From positions 1-64,000 of the forward strand of contig JAJFBE010000001.1 in the NCBI GenBank assembly GCA_020697255.1: a stretch of DNA of 64,000 nt. The letters run 5' to 3'. Under the pieces are notes generated by a model, which was not told the DNA's origin, did no database searches, and saw nothing but the letters and a program-made list of their open reading frames with translations. Positions 17,447 through 26,841 of the stretch are shown one piece after another; position 1 is the stretch's first letter, and each line of letters starts with the position of its first letter. Both the position numbers and the translations under genes were made by a program. The DNA is from Burkholderiales bacterium. Its GTDB lineage: Bacteria > Pseudomonadota > Gammaproteobacteria > Burkholderiales > UBA11063.

Positions 17447-18217
17447 CTATTTAGCAATATAGCCACCATCAATTACTAATTCGCTACCAGTCATAAATTT
17501 AGATTCATCAGATGCTAAATATAATACGCCATAAGCAATATCAAGAGGTTCGCCCATATGGCCAAGAGGGTGTAGAGCAGCAGTTTCTTGCCTGAACTTT
17601 TCTAAACCTTCTGGAAATTGGCTGCCAAAATTTTCGACTAATGGGGTATAAATAAATCCTGGGTGAATCGAATTAACCCTGATTTTATATTTAGCATATA
17701 ATAATGCATCAGTTTTAGTCATTTCACGCACAGCACCTTTTGAGGCGTGGTAGGGAGGGATGTCTGGCGCACTTATTATTCCGTATATTGATGACAAATT
17801 AATAATACTGCCGCTACCATTTTCTAACATAAATGGGACTGCATATTTTGTACAATAAAATACCCCTTTAACATTAATTACCATCACCTCATCCCACTCT
17901 TGCGATGTAATTTCATGTGTTGGTTTATTTACCCCAGCTATACCAGCATTATTTACCAGAATATCTATTTTGCCAAATTTAGTTTTTATTTTTGAAAATA
18001 TATTTTTTACTTCTTCTTCATTGGCAGTATTCATGTGCCAAAATTCAGCCTCACCGCCAGCTTCTTTAATTTTAGAAACTAATTTTTTCCCCTCTTCATC
18101 TTTAATATCTGTAACTGCAACTTTGGCACCATGATTAGCTAACAATAGACAACTCGCTTCACCAATACCTAATGAACCACCAGTTACAATCGCAACTTTA
18201 TTTTCTACTCTTTTCAT
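17447..18217 (-). CDS. SDR family NAD(P)-dependent oxidoreductase
   Basis: This 256-residue classical SDR has the cofactor motif TGGSLGIG near residue 12, NNAGIAG near residue 90, catalytic Ser in NLSSIYG and Tyr/Lys in YHASK. The tail GYVAK-like end and the VIDGG stretch are complete. Asp at the end of beta2 (VTDIKDEEG) suggests a preference for NAD. It resembles cyclopentanol and 3-alpha/7-alpha hydroxysteroid type dehydrogenases, but the substrate is open. It lies 31 nt downstream of a membrane protein gene on the same strand. Confidence 0.88.
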   Translation of the reverse strand: MKRVENKVAIVTGGSLGIGEASCLLLANHGAKVAVTDIKDEEGKKLVSKIKEAGGEAEFWHMNTANEEEVKNIFSKIKTKFGKIDILVNNAGIAGVNKPTHEITSQEWDEVMVINVKGVFYCTKYAVPFMLENGSGSIINLSSIYGIISAPDIPPYHASKGAVREMTKTDALLYAKYKIRVNSIHPGFIYTPLVENFGSQFPEGLEKFRQETAALHPLGHMGEPLDIAYGVLYLASDESKFMTGSELVIDGGYIAK

Positions 18218-18248
18218 AATAATATCCTATTCTATATAAATTAAATGT

Positions 18249-18854
18249 TTATTCTGTTTGCAATATTTTTTCATCTTTTTTATAAAAATTAGCCCAGACA
18301 GCTCCCATAATACTAGCTAGTGCGCTCACAAAAAAAGCGATGAAGAGAGCTATCGAGGCTCTACCCATATTATCAGCGTAGCTCTTAATTTGTTCATCTG
18401 GTATTGGTACGATTCCATTATTAACTGAAGGATTAGCAAATTTAGCATCGTTTTGAGATAGATTTTGTATTTGTTGTGGGCTTACTATTATACTTATAGT
18501 ACCGCTCATTAGGATTCCTGATGTGCTTGCTGCAACCATCACTGTTATGAAAATTGCTAAACTCCAGACCGCTAATCCATGGCAACCACGACTAAAGGCA
18601 CACCTAATATTGGAAAATTTTCCTGCTAGCCAACCTCCAATTCCCATTGAAAACATCCCACTTACGGCTAGCCATATAATAACCCCTGATTCAAAATTAA
18701 ATATGTGCGGGTTTTGTTGGTTAAGAGAAGCAAGGCCCAACCCAATGCCTAGAAAATTTAATAAAGTTTCCAGGCCTAAGCTGACTATAGTGCCAAAAAA
18801 AATTGCTCCCCAGGAAATGCTTTTATATATATCATTACTTTCTGTCGTATACAT
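18249..18854 (-). CDS. Four-helix membrane protein of unknown function
   Basis: This is a 201-residue protein with four predicted membrane helices, near residues 14-40, 57-80, 93-118 and 165-190. A polar loop of about 40 residues separates helices three and four. Glycine-rich packing stretches (FFGTIVSLGLETLLNFLGIG, SGMFSMGIGGWLAGKF) resemble conserved inner-membrane proteins without assigned function. A GGAG ribosome site precedes the ATG. It is followed at 31 nt by the SDR gene, so an operon is likely. Confidence 0.65.
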   Translation of the reverse strand: MYTTESNDIYKSISWGAIFFGTIVSLGLETLLNFLGIGLGLASLNQQNPHIFNFESGVIIWLAVSGMFSMGIGGWLAGKFSNIRCAFSRGCHGLAVWSLAIFITVMVAASTSGILMSGTISIIVSPQQIQNLSQNDAKFANPSVNNGIVPIPDEQIKSYADNMGRASIALFIAFFVSALASIMGAVWANFYKKDEKILQTE

Positions 18855-19190
18855 TTTGATAACTCCTTTAGATGCTATGTAATATGTTTTAAACCCAAGT
18901 ACTTAAAAAATTCATTTATACTATTTAGCCAAATTTAATTTGAAATCTAAAAATTATTATAGCATGCTTGTACATAAATAACCATAATATTTTTATAACT
19001 ATTAATTGATTAGAATGGTATAGCATATTTTTATATTACCAAAATATACACTCAAACTACAGGTTTTTTGCACTATATAATCAAATTAAAATGTTGCTAC
19101 AATTAACAAATTATGTTTAAAAAATACTTAAGTGGTAAATATGATAAAATTCAATTAATTGGTATCGAATTTTCTAAAAAGACGCGGAAC
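18855..19190. other. AT-rich intergenic stretch, no gene seen
   Basis: The stretch separates two minus-strand genes. I see no open frame with a ribosome site, no hairpin with a T-tract and no RNA signature. It presumably holds the promoter of the membrane-protein/SDR pair. Confidence 0.4.
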
Positions 19191-20072
19191 TTAGTAACTT
19201 TTGCCTACGAAAGAAATTTCTAAAACAATTTCTCTAGCTAATGCTTTTGGATACTGGAAAATCATTAAATGCGATCCTGGACTAAAACTTACTAATTTAG
19301 AGTTTTTTATATTTTTGTTTAAAACTATTGAGTTTATACAAGGAACCAATCTATCTGCTTCGCCAGCTAATATGAGGGTACGAGCATTTATATCATCCAG
19401 GATTGATTTAGGGTTGGCATGAGTATGCCACTCATTTATTACCAAAGCTTGTTCATGGAGGGTACTCTGTGGTACTATATTTTTACTTCCCCGAGTTCTA
19501 AAGTGAAAGATAGCAATTATAAAAAAATACCAGATTGAAGGCACTAACAATTTACCAAATCTCAAATAATTCAGCAATTTATTTTTACTGATATTTTTAA
19601 ATACTGACACAACATCAGCATTTGGTGGCACGCCCAGATTACCTGGGGGAAAAGTATTTATAAGCGTTAAAAGCTTAAGATTTTCCGGATAAAGGCTAGC
19701 ATATTTTTGGGCTATAGCTCCCCCCATCGATATTCCAACTAATGATATTACAGCTAAGTTTAGCCCAGATCTAAGAGACTCTATATCATCAGCTAAACAT
19801 TTGATTGTGTACTCTTTGGGAATAAATTTGGAACCACCCGTATTACGATTACTGAATATAATAACCTCGTACGTTTTGGCTAGTTCATTCAAAAACCTTA
19901 AATCCCATCCATTCATAGAAGCGCCATAGCCGGTAACCAGAATTAATGGGTCTCCCCTGCCAAACCTGCAGTATTCAATTATCCCATCTGTTACTTCCAA
20001 GGTTGATTTAGCAGCAGCACATGGGATATACGATTTTTTATTAAAAATATGTTTTAAAAAGTTATACATCAC
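19191..20072 (-). CDS. Alpha/beta-fold hydrolase
   Basis: This 293-residue hydrolase has GRGDPLILVTGYGASMNGWD as the oxyanion strand and the nucleophile elbow GISMGGAIAQ (Ser near residue 115). LILAGEADRLVP near residue 245 carries the Asp, and GSHLMIFQYP carries the His. The triad is complete, and the layout is that of the epoxide hydrolase/haloperoxidase-like group. The substrate is unknown. The N-terminus (FLKHIFNKKSYIP) is not a signal peptide. It stands alone on the minus strand. Confidence 0.85.
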   Translation of the reverse strand: MMYNFLKHIFNKKSYIPCAAAKSTLEVTDGIIEYCRFGRGDPLILVTGYGASMNGWDLRFLNELAKTYEVIIFSNRNTGGSKFIPKEYTIKCLADDIESLRSGLNLAVISLVGISMGGAIAQKYASLYPENLKLLTLINTFPPGNLGVPPNADVVSVFKNISKNKLLNYLRFGKLLVPSIWYFFIIAIFHFRTRGSKNIVPQSTLHEQALVINEWHTHANPKSILDDINARTLILAGEADRLVPCINSIVLNKNIKNSKLVSFSPGSHLMIFQYPKALAREIVLEISFVGKSY

Positions 20073-20124
20073 TGCTATTTTGCTCTTTAGTAATTTGTAT
20101 AGACAAATAAAATGGATAGTTTGA

Positions 20125-20145
20125 CGGCCAACTGGATGTTGGCCG
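20125..20145 (-). terminator. Hairpin downstream of efp
   Basis: A perfect 8-bp stem CGGCCAAC/GTTGGCCG with a 5-nt loop lies 22 nt past the efp stop. There is no immediate T-run on the minus strand (TCAAACTATCCATTTTATTTG follows), so it is a weak or 3'-protecting hairpin. Confidence 0.45.
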
Positions 20146-20166
20146 ATTCTGGGTTTGGACAGTTAA

Positions 20167-20742
20167 TTATTTGCCTTCTTTATATCGCTCAGAGTATTCT
20201 CTAGTAGCAGTCTTTAGAACAATTTTTTCTCCAACATTGACAAAAGAAGGTACAACAACACGAATACCAATATCCAAGATTGCCGGTTTATCCATTGCTG
20301 TAGCTGTAGCCCCTTTAATTTGAGGGTCAGTTTCTACAACGGTACATACAATTGTTGTAGGGAATTCAACGGCAAGAACACTGCCATCAACTAATTTAAG
20401 TTTTACCTTAATACCATCAGATAAAAATACCACATCATCTCCAATCACATCAGGAGAAACGGTAATTTGGCTATAGTCTTCCATATTCATGAATACGTAA
20501 TCTTCGCCCTCTTTATATAGTAAAGTACACTCTAACTCTTCAGTAGATAGACGTTCTATCGAATCAGTTGATCTAAAAGCTACCTGGGCTTTTGAACCGG
20601 TTTGAATATTTCTCATTTCCGTTTGTATAAATGCGCCACCACCTGTTCCTGATTTAACTGTGCGTGTGCCTAATATTGCAAATTGGCGGCCATCATGCTG
20701 AATAATCCAACCGGTACGAAGATCTACTGCTTTTTCTTTCAT
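20167..20742 (-). CDS. efp: Elongation factor P
   Basis: Three-domain EF-P, 191 residues. The protein binds between the P and E sites and relieves stalling at polyproline. The KOW-like domain I is residues 1-65. The OB domains carry YVFMNMEDYSQITV, the VEFPTTIVCTVVETDPQIKG segment, and the end VGEKIVLKTATREYSERYKEGK expected of the family. The loop that reaches the CCA end reads VKSGTGGGAF (residues 29-38). The usual PGKG Lys or SGR Arg tip is missing, and the loop seems one residue longer. AAGGAAA precedes the ATG. No epmA, epmB or earP gene is nearby. Overall it looks closer to Rickettsia/alphaproteobacterial EF-P than to gamma or beta forms. Confidence 0.92.
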   Translation of the reverse strand: MKEKAVDLRTGWIIQHDGRQFAILGTRTVKSGTGGGAFIQTEMRNIQTGSKAQVAFRSTDSIERLSTEELECTLLYKEGEDYVFMNMEDYSQITVSPDVIGDDVVFLSDGIKVKLKLVDGSVLAVEFPTTIVCTVVETDPQIKGATATAMDKPAILDIGIRVVVPSFVNVGEKIVLKTATREYSERYKEGK

Positions 20743-20772
20743 ATTGATTTCCTTTTATTATTGAGAAAAATT

Positions 20773-21504
20773 TTAACCCATTATTTTATCATGTTGTGAG
20801 ATCCACTGCTGAATTTCATTTGTCTCCTGCTCTGCCACCAGGTAATTATTTAATGATGTGCTGGCATCATGAAAACGATAACGTAGAATAACTCCCGGTA
20901 AATTGGTTGCAAGAATATTTTGCGTGAAAACAAGCCTGGCAAACAGATCATAATCTGCACATACTTTATAGTGTGGGTTATATCTCAAGGTATTTAGAGC
21001 TGACTTACGAAACATAATGCTGGGATTTAGAAATGGCACACCATTAAAAAAGCTTTGCTTTAGCTCATTTAGTGATGATGAGACCGGGTAATTTAATCTA
21101 ACACTATGCCCATTTGGATAAAATCCCTCAGCCTGCCCACCAACAAAACCGAAATTAGGGTGTGTTTCTAAAAATTTAACCTGCTGTTCAAATCTGGTGG
21201 GAATACAAATATCATCATGATCCATCATGGCGATAAATGAGCCTTGTGAGCGGTCAATACCTATATTTGAAGCACTAGCTATACCGTTGTTTATAGTGCA
21301 AGGTATAAAAATAATTCGATCATCATTAAAGCTTGCAATAACTTGCCCAAGTCTCAATTCATCTTGCGGACTATCGTTTATGATTAAAAATTCAAAATTT
21401 GAATAAGTCTGTTCAAGTACACACTTGATAGCTTCACGAAGGTACACTTCGTAAGTTTGGTAAATTGGCATTACCACACTAAGTTTAATGTTATTAGTAA
21501 TCAT
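20773..21504 (-). CDS. Family 2 glycosyltransferase
   Basis: This GT-A fold transferase has 243 residues. The start SVVMPIYQTYEVYLREAI matches GT2 enzymes. IINDSPQDEL holds the nucleotide-binding Asp, and IAMMDHDDICIP is the DxD metal site. YKVCADYDLFARLV resembles the catalytic-base (ED-like) region. There is no membrane helix. It probably adds a sugar to a surface glycan; the donor is unknown. It lies between efp and the glf operon and is not directly coupled to either (294 nt to the latter). Confidence 0.85.
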   Translation of the reverse strand: MITNNIKLSVVMPIYQTYEVYLREAIKCVLEQTYSNFEFLIINDSPQDELRLGQVIASFNDDRIIFIPCTINNGIASASNIGIDRSQGSFIAMMDHDDICIPTRFEQQVKFLETHPNFGFVGGQAEGFYPNGHSVRLNYPVSSSLNELKQSFFNGVPFLNPSIMFRKSALNTLRYNPHYKVCADYDLFARLVFTQNILATNLPGVILRYRFHDASTSLNNYLVAEQETNEIQQWISQHDKIMG

Positions 21505-21798
21505 ATTAACCAGGTTTATATTCCTAATTTAAGTTTATGTCTGTCAATGTATATAAACCACCTGCACTATCCTAATCGCTACTATATCCATAAAAGATTA
21601 TTTTTTGGTAGTTGTCATTGACCAGATTTGCAAAATGGTACTATCAATTTTTTCCCAGACAAGTATTCATGGCCCATCAATATAGCATTTTACAACAATA
21701 TAATGATTTGTGGTTTGTTAAATATAAATTACATGATATGGTAGAAAAAATACATGGCTGCAATAGGGAATATGAGTATATAGTTTGTGTAACCGAAG
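21505..21798. other. Intergenic stretch between GT2 and the glf operon
   Basis: A plus-strand frame of 65 residues (21612-21809) runs into the end of the glycosidase gene. It lacks a ribosome site and any family signal, so I do not call it. Nothing else is visible. Confidence 0.35.
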
Positions 21799-22917
21799 TT
21801 ATACTCTAGTAAAAAGGTGTTGTTGTTTTTTTATTTCCCCGGCTAAGGGTAGGTAAATAGGCCTAATCCCACACTCTGTAGCATGCCCAAGTAACCCTGT
21901 TTCGCAATGCCGGTCATCATCCCAACCAGGATAATCCGTAATAGGATATAAACATATACCTTCTAGACTAGTTCCCATTTCCATAGCCTTATAGGCTTCG
22001 TCACAGACGTATCTAAACCAATCTAAACGGTTATTCCCTTCTGCGCCGGTTTCAGCAATGACTAAAGGACGTTTATAGCGATTATAAATTCCGATTAACA
22101 TGGCAGATAATGGTTTATATTGCGGATGCTCCAGGTTAATAGGTGACCCATGTAAAACCCACTGGTTATATGGATAGTAGTTGACCCCGACAATATCTAA
22201 AATATCTTCACGTCCTCCAAGACCTGGCCAGAGCTTACCGCTTAACATATCGCAGGTTTGGAATTGAGCCTCATTATAAGAACTTGCTTCAATATTACAT
22301 TCTGTGGCAGATATTACATTTACCAGAGGTTCAGCTTGAACAAATCGTGCGCGGGGGTCGACTAAGCGAATAGATTCAATTGCTGCAATTGTTGCCCGCA
22401 CCAACTGATGCTTAAGCTCAAATCCTCTATCATTTTCAAGCGGGTAAAAAAAACCGACATCACCGCCGGCCCACGACCAAAAAGAAATTTCATTAATTGG
22501 CGAGTAAAATGGTATTTCATCTGTTTCACTTTTTATTAAGCGGGCGGCAGCTTGGGCAAAGCTAGCAAATCGTATAATAAATTCAGGCTTCCATATATCT
22601 ATATCATCAGGCCAGCCATAATGGCATAAATCCCAAATAACCTGCATTTTATTACTAATCGATGCTCTTAGCATAGGTAAAAAGCTTGACCAATCATAAT
22701 ACCCAGGTCGGCTTTCTATTAAATGCCAGCGCAGGCCATCACGTATAGTATGGATTTCATGTGCTTTTAGATTACTATAGTCTTCATGAACATACATATC
22801 ATGTAATGTACTATTAATCAAATCTAAGCGCTTTCCATCTCTTCTACGTTTTGTCGAGCATTCAAAGCCACCTTGAATAAAACTTCTAAATATTTTTGTG
22901 TTTTGCAAAATACTCAA
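21799..22917 (-). CDS. Clan GH-A glycosidase-like protein (beta-glucosidase-related)
   Basis: This 372-residue TIM-barrel protein is related to GH1/GH-A enzymes. IRDGLRWHLIESRPGYYDWS matches the beta1-beta2 region of family 1-like glycosidases. SPINEISFWSWAGGD carries the NE pair of the acid/base strand, and VIAETGAEGNNR near residue 295 supplies a candidate nucleophile Glu. There is no signal peptide, so it would act in the cytoplasm. The ATG overlaps the end of glf by 4 nt, the third gene of a tightly coupled GT-glf-GH operon. It may trim or proofread a galactofuranose-containing glycan, but that is inference. Confidence 0.7.
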   Translation of the reverse strand: MSILQNTKIFRSFIQGGFECSTKRRRDGKRLDLINSTLHDMYVHEDYSNLKAHEIHTIRDGLRWHLIESRPGYYDWSSFLPMLRASISNKMQVIWDLCHYGWPDDIDIWKPEFIIRFASFAQAAARLIKSETDEIPFYSPINEISFWSWAGGDVGFFYPLENDRGFELKHQLVRATIAAIESIRLVDPRARFVQAEPLVNVISATECNIEASSYNEAQFQTCDMLSGKLWPGLGGREDILDIVGVNYYPYNQWVLHGSPINLEHPQYKPLSAMLIGIYNRYKRPLVIAETGAEGNNRLDWFRYVCDEAYKAMEMGTSLEGICLYPITDYPGWDDDRHCETGLLGHATECGIRPIYLPLAGEIKKQQHLFTRV

Positions 22918-24062
22918 CCCGCATTTAATTCTGGTATTGAACTAATCCCCTTCTCTTCGGCAAGGATTTTATTATAAGCGGCCAAGGCTTGGCCAACTAC
23001 CTGATCCATATTATAATAACGATAACTACCTAACCTGCCAATAAAAATTGTGTTTGGAGTCGAGTTACCTAAAGCTTCATATTTTTTATAAAGTTCATGA
23101 TTTTCCGGTCGCGGAATAGGATAATATGGATCTCCTATAGCTGATGGAAACTCCCAGGTTAAACTGGTTTTTGGATGAGCCTGCCCGGTTAAATATTTAT
23201 ATTCTGTAATTCTTGTATACTCTACATTTTCTGCTGGATAATTAACTACAGCAACCGGTTGATATGTTTGCATATCCATTGTTTTATGTACGAAATTTAA
23301 AGATCGGTAAGGCAATTTGCCATAACAATAATTAAAATATTCATCAATTGGACCGGTATAAACTAATTTTTTATAAGCAATTTTTGATTGAATATCTTTA
23401 AAGTTGATATTTAACCTGATAGTGATATTTGGATGATTAAGCATATTTTCAAATAATTTTGTGTACCCATCCAGAGGCATATATTGGAAACTATCATTGA
23501 AGTAACGATCATCATTTGTAGTTCGGGTGGGAACGCGGGCGGTAACTGTTTTATCCAGTTTTGATGGATCAAGCCCCCATTGTTTACGCGTATAACCCCG
23601 AAAAAATTTTTCATATAAATCAATCCCAACCTTACTAATTACCACATCTGCTGAAGTTTTTATTTTTTCTATAGGTTGAGCCTTAGATTCCAAAAAAGCT
23701 TCGGCATCTTCTGAGGTCATCTTTAAGTTATATAATTGATTCAATGTGGTGAGGTTAATAGGAATAGGTACCAATTTATTATCGACATATGCAAGTACTT
23801 TATGTTCATAAGGACGCCACTTAGTAAATCTCGATAGATAGTTAAAGATACGCTCACAATTAGTATGGAATATATGTGGTCCATATTTATGTATTAAAAT
23901 TCCGGCCTCATCAAAGCAATCATATGCATTACCGCCAATATGAGGCCTTTTATCAATTAAAAGAATTTTTTTATTCAGTCCCGAAGCTAAGCATTGGGCT
24001 AAAGTTGCACCGGCAAATCCGGCTCCCACAATAAGATAGTCAAACTTTTCTTCATTTATCAT
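22914..24062 (-). CDS. glf: UDP-galactopyranose mutase
   Basis: This 382-residue flavoenzyme converts UDP-galactopyranose to UDP-galactofuranose. The N-terminal FAD site is DYLIVGAGFAGATLAQ, followed by RPHIGGNAYD and the substrate-loop sequence YGPHIFHTN. The GYTRKQWG and RVPTRTTNDDRYF stretches hold the substrate-binding Arg and Trp, and FIGRLGSYRYYNMDQVVGQA is the FAD-binding end. Full length. It overlaps both neighbours by 4 nt, so translation is coupled. Its presence implies that the organism makes a galactofuranose-containing surface glycan. Confidence 0.95.
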   Translation of the reverse strand: MINEEKFDYLIVGAGFAGATLAQCLASGLNKKILLIDKRPHIGGNAYDCFDEAGILIHKYGPHIFHTNCERIFNYLSRFTKWRPYEHKVLAYVDNKLVPIPINLTTLNQLYNLKMTSEDAEAFLESKAQPIEKIKTSADVVISKVGIDLYEKFFRGYTRKQWGLDPSKLDKTVTARVPTRTTNDDRYFNDSFQYMPLDGYTKLFENMLNHPNITIRLNINFKDIQSKIAYKKLVYTGPIDEYFNYCYGKLPYRSLNFVHKTMDMQTYQPVAVVNYPAENVEYTRITEYKYLTGQAHPKTSLTWEFPSAIGDPYYPIPRPENHELYKKYEALGNSTPNTIFIGRLGSYRYYNMDQVVGQALAAYNKILAEEKGISSIPELNAG

Positions 24063-25255
24063 ACAGCCTCTTTCTCAAACTTAATGGAAAGCATTAAATT
24101 GTGCATATCATTAAAGGTCTTATCCCAGCTCATATTATTTAAGAGAGTATCGGCATGCATATATACGTATTGCGGGTTTTTGCTGTCTTGCAAAGCTCTT
24201 TCGATTGCTTTAATAAACGCCGGTATATCTTTTGAATCTGCAATATGTACTACTTTAGATTTACCGTAAGCTTCAATAATATCAATTATCGGAGTAGACA
24301 CTACAGGTTTACCACCTGCTAAATATTCTGGCGTTTTAGTCGGGCTTATAAATTTAGTTGATTCATTTATTGCAAATGGTATAAAAGCTACATCCCAGTT
24401 TGACAAATAATAAGGTAATTCTTCATAAGTTTTAGATCCGAGGTAATAAATATTCTGTGCTTTAGGTAATAAAGCAGGATCTATTTTAACAACCGGGCCA
24501 ATTATTATAAAGCTCCAATCAGATCTGGTTGCAGCTAATGCTTCTAATAAATCAATATCAAATCTTTCATCAATTACCCCATAGAAGCCAATTAATGGTC
24601 CCGAAATTTTTTCCTGATCTATAGGCATTGGTAATTTATTTCTTGCTGCACGAAAATGTAGTATATCTACGCTGCTTGGGAACATATATACTGAGGAATG
24701 ACAGGGAGATTTAGCTCTATAAAGGCTGGCACCGCCGGTAAATACTAAATCAGCACAATTTATAAGCTCCTGTTCATATTGTTTTAGTTCAAGTGGAGCA
24801 AATTTAAAAGCTGAAAGTTCATCCATACAATCGTATATAGTTACATTACCTGCTAGAGCTTTACTCCAATGGAACATCATCGGTGTATAGTACCAACAAA
24901 TATCTACACAAAAATTTTCAGTAGCCAGAAAATCGCTTACTAAAGATCTTAATACTCTCCCGGTTTCTTCTTTTGTTCTTAAAGAAGGAAGCTGGGGTTG
25001 TAAAATATATATATTATTTTTTGTCATTCTAACTGATAATGTAGGGTATATGCCTTCGATAAAAACAGGTTCCTCTATATACAATACGTCATAAACAGCA
25101 GCAAATCTTGACATAAGATGCTGCGGTCTTTGGTAGACAAAATCCCAGCGTAAATGTGAGAAACATAGTAAAGCATGACGTTTTTTAGCAGCAAATACAT
25201 TATTTTTAGTCAGAAAAGTATTTTTGATTTTTTCATATCCATAATTTAAGTTCAT
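24059..25255 (-). CDS. Glycosyltransferase, GT-B type
   Basis: This 398-residue protein has a GT-B layout. The N-terminal half contains FSHLRWDFVYQRPQHLMSRF, typical of this surface-polysaccharide transferase group. The C-terminal half carries LIGFYGVIDERFD, NIYYLGSKTYEELPYYLSNW and the donor-binding SPTKTPEYLAGGKPVVSTPI (the E-x7-E-like segment has a single Glu here). There is no membrane segment. It is the first gene of the operon with glf and the glycosidase, so it may use UDP-galactofuranose. A GGAG site precedes the start. Confidence 0.85.
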   Translation of the reverse strand: MNLNYGYEKIKNTFLTKNNVFAAKKRHALLCFSHLRWDFVYQRPQHLMSRFAAVYDVLYIEEPVFIEGIYPTLSVRMTKNNIYILQPQLPSLRTKEETGRVLRSLVSDFLATENFCVDICWYYTPMMFHWSKALAGNVTIYDCMDELSAFKFAPLELKQYEQELINCADLVFTGGASLYRAKSPCHSSVYMFPSSVDILHFRAARNKLPMPIDQEKISGPLIGFYGVIDERFDIDLLEALAATRSDWSFIIIGPVVKIDPALLPKAQNIYYLGSKTYEELPYYLSNWDVAFIPFAINESTKFISPTKTPEYLAGGKPVVSTPIIDIIEAYGKSKVVHIADSKDIPAFIKAIERALQDSKNPQYVYMHADTLLNNMSWDKTFNDMHNLMLSIKFEKEAV

Positions 25256-25539
25256 TTCATATCTCCTATAAATTAGATTACTTAATTAAAATACTAATTT
25301 AGCACTAATTAAGGAACCATTAGGTTAATTCGGTTATTTCAGAAATAGTTGAGTCAGGAACAATTTGAGCTTGTAAAAGGGAGGTTAGCTCAGAAGTGAT
25401 TTTATATCTATACTATTAAATAATCTTCGTAATTTTAAGGGAAAAATTCATAGCTAAAGATTTAGGCGGTAGCTATAACGAACTACCGCTGTTATATTAC
25501 AGGTTTTAATAAGTTACTTGCTAATGAGAAATAGTATAT
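25256..25539. other. Intergenic stretch with one hairpin
   Basis: A 7-bp perfect stem GCGGTAG/CTACCGC at 25466-25489 (10-nt loop) lies 50 nt beyond the end of the POT transporter gene. There is no convincing T-tract. No other feature is visible. Confidence 0.4.
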
Positions 25540-26841
25540 TTAGATCTCCAAAGCCAAGATCCTTTCTACCTTTTTATTTGTGAAAAGATGACCAATACCA
25601 AAAATTATACAAATTGCGATTAACCCAATAAATAGTTTTACGGGGTTATAGCTTTGCGTCAACGCTCCAAATTCTCCTCCCAAATAAGCACCAATAGCCC
25701 AGGATATTGCCATATTTAATGAAACAAACGTTGCTGAAAAACCATGTGGTGCAAATGATGTTGCTGCAGATAATAAAACCGGGACAGTTAATAATTCCCC
25801 GATTGAGAAAAAGGTATAAAACCCAATCAAATACCATGAGCTGCCATGATAATTGGCATCAACTGCTATATGCCTAACTAGTGGAAATAGCACTATTGTG
25901 CCAATAGCAACCAGAAAGTATCCCATCGCCAGTTTGGTACTTAAGGTAATTTCCTGGCCAAATTTCTTGGTATAGGCTTGATAAAACCAGGCAAGTATTG
26001 GTGAATAAATAATAATCAGGATACTATATGCCCCATAATACCAAACTGATGGAATGGTGAAATTACCGATATGACGGTCTATATTTTTATCTGCATATAC
26101 AGTTAATAGTCCATAAGGAAGAGCATATATGACGTTCCACATAATATTTGTAATGCATAAGGTAATAAAAGTAATAGATTTTTTCCAATCAGTTGCACTC
26201 CAAGGTTTTTTGACTTCCTTTTGCACGCGGTTTGTCATATTACCAACATTTTTTAAGCTTCTATTTTTAGTTATCAGAAAATTTACTATACCAATGACTA
26301 AACCCAAAGCAGCCATAGCAAAAGCATAGCTATAGCCTTTTTGTTCCTGGACGTATCCCCCAATCATTGGTCCCAAAAATCCTCCGATATTTATCGACAT
26401 ATAAAAAATAGCAAATGCCGACTCTTTAGCAGCACTTTCACCATGTTCAAAAAGCTCACCTACCATTGAACTAATTGCTGGTTTCATTAGACCACAGCCA
26501 ATAATTAATAATGCCAAACCTATAAACATAGCTGTTTCACCCTGAAATGCCATGGCTGCATGCCCCAACATCATAATAATTGAGCCTAAAAGTACAGCCC
26601 ATTTATGTCCAATAAGCTTATCTGCGATATAACCGCCAAATATTGGTGATATATAAACAAATGCCCCATATAACCCAGTTAATTGCATTGCTGAAGCTTC
26701 ACTCCAGCCTAAACCGCCAGCGCTTACTTTGGCTGCGGCATATAGTACCAAAAGCCCTTGCATTGTATAAAAACTAAAACGCTCCCACATCTCTATTGAT
26801 GATAAAGCGATTACCCCACGTGGGTATTTAATATTAGACAT
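25540..26841 (-). CDS. POT/PTR-family peptide:proton symporter
   Basis: This 433-residue MFS protein begins IEMWERFSFYTMQGLLVLY, with the ExxERF motif of proton-coupled oligopeptide transporters. GGYIADKLIGHKWAVLLGS follows, as in DtpT/DtpA. FYMSINIGGFLGPMIGGYV is the second family signature. It is somewhat shorter than the usual 480-500 residues because the central and C-terminal loops are short. It would import di- and tripeptides. GGAGG precedes the ATG. It lies close to a secreted M13 peptidase, which could generate substrates, though the genes are separated by about 430 nt. Confidence 0.88.
   Translation of the reverse strand: MSNIKYPRGVIALSSIEMWERFSFYTMQGLLVLYAAAKVSAGGLGWSEASAMQLTGLYGAFVYISPIFGGYIADKLIGHKWAVLLGSIIMMLGHAAMAFQGETAMFIGLALLIIGCGLMKPAISSMVGELFEHGESAAKESAFAIFYMSINIGGFLGPMIGGYVQEQKGYSYAFAMAALGLVIGIVNFLITKNRSLKNVGNMTNRVQKEVKKPWSATDWKKSITFITLCITNIMWNVIYALPYGLLTVYADKNIDRHIGNFTIPSVWYYGAYSILIIIYSPILAWFYQAYTKKFGQEITLSTKLAMGYFLVAIGTIVLFPLVRHIAVDANYHGSSWYLIGFYTFFSIGELLTVPVLLSAATSFAPHGFSATFVSLNMAISWAIGAYLGGEFGALTQSYNPVKLFIGLIAICIIFGIGHLFTNKKVERILALEI

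Noticed and set aside
21612-21809. 65-residue plus-strand ORF next to the glycosidase gene
   Set aside because: Lacks a ribosome site and overlaps the real gene's 3' end on the other strand; no recognisable family.
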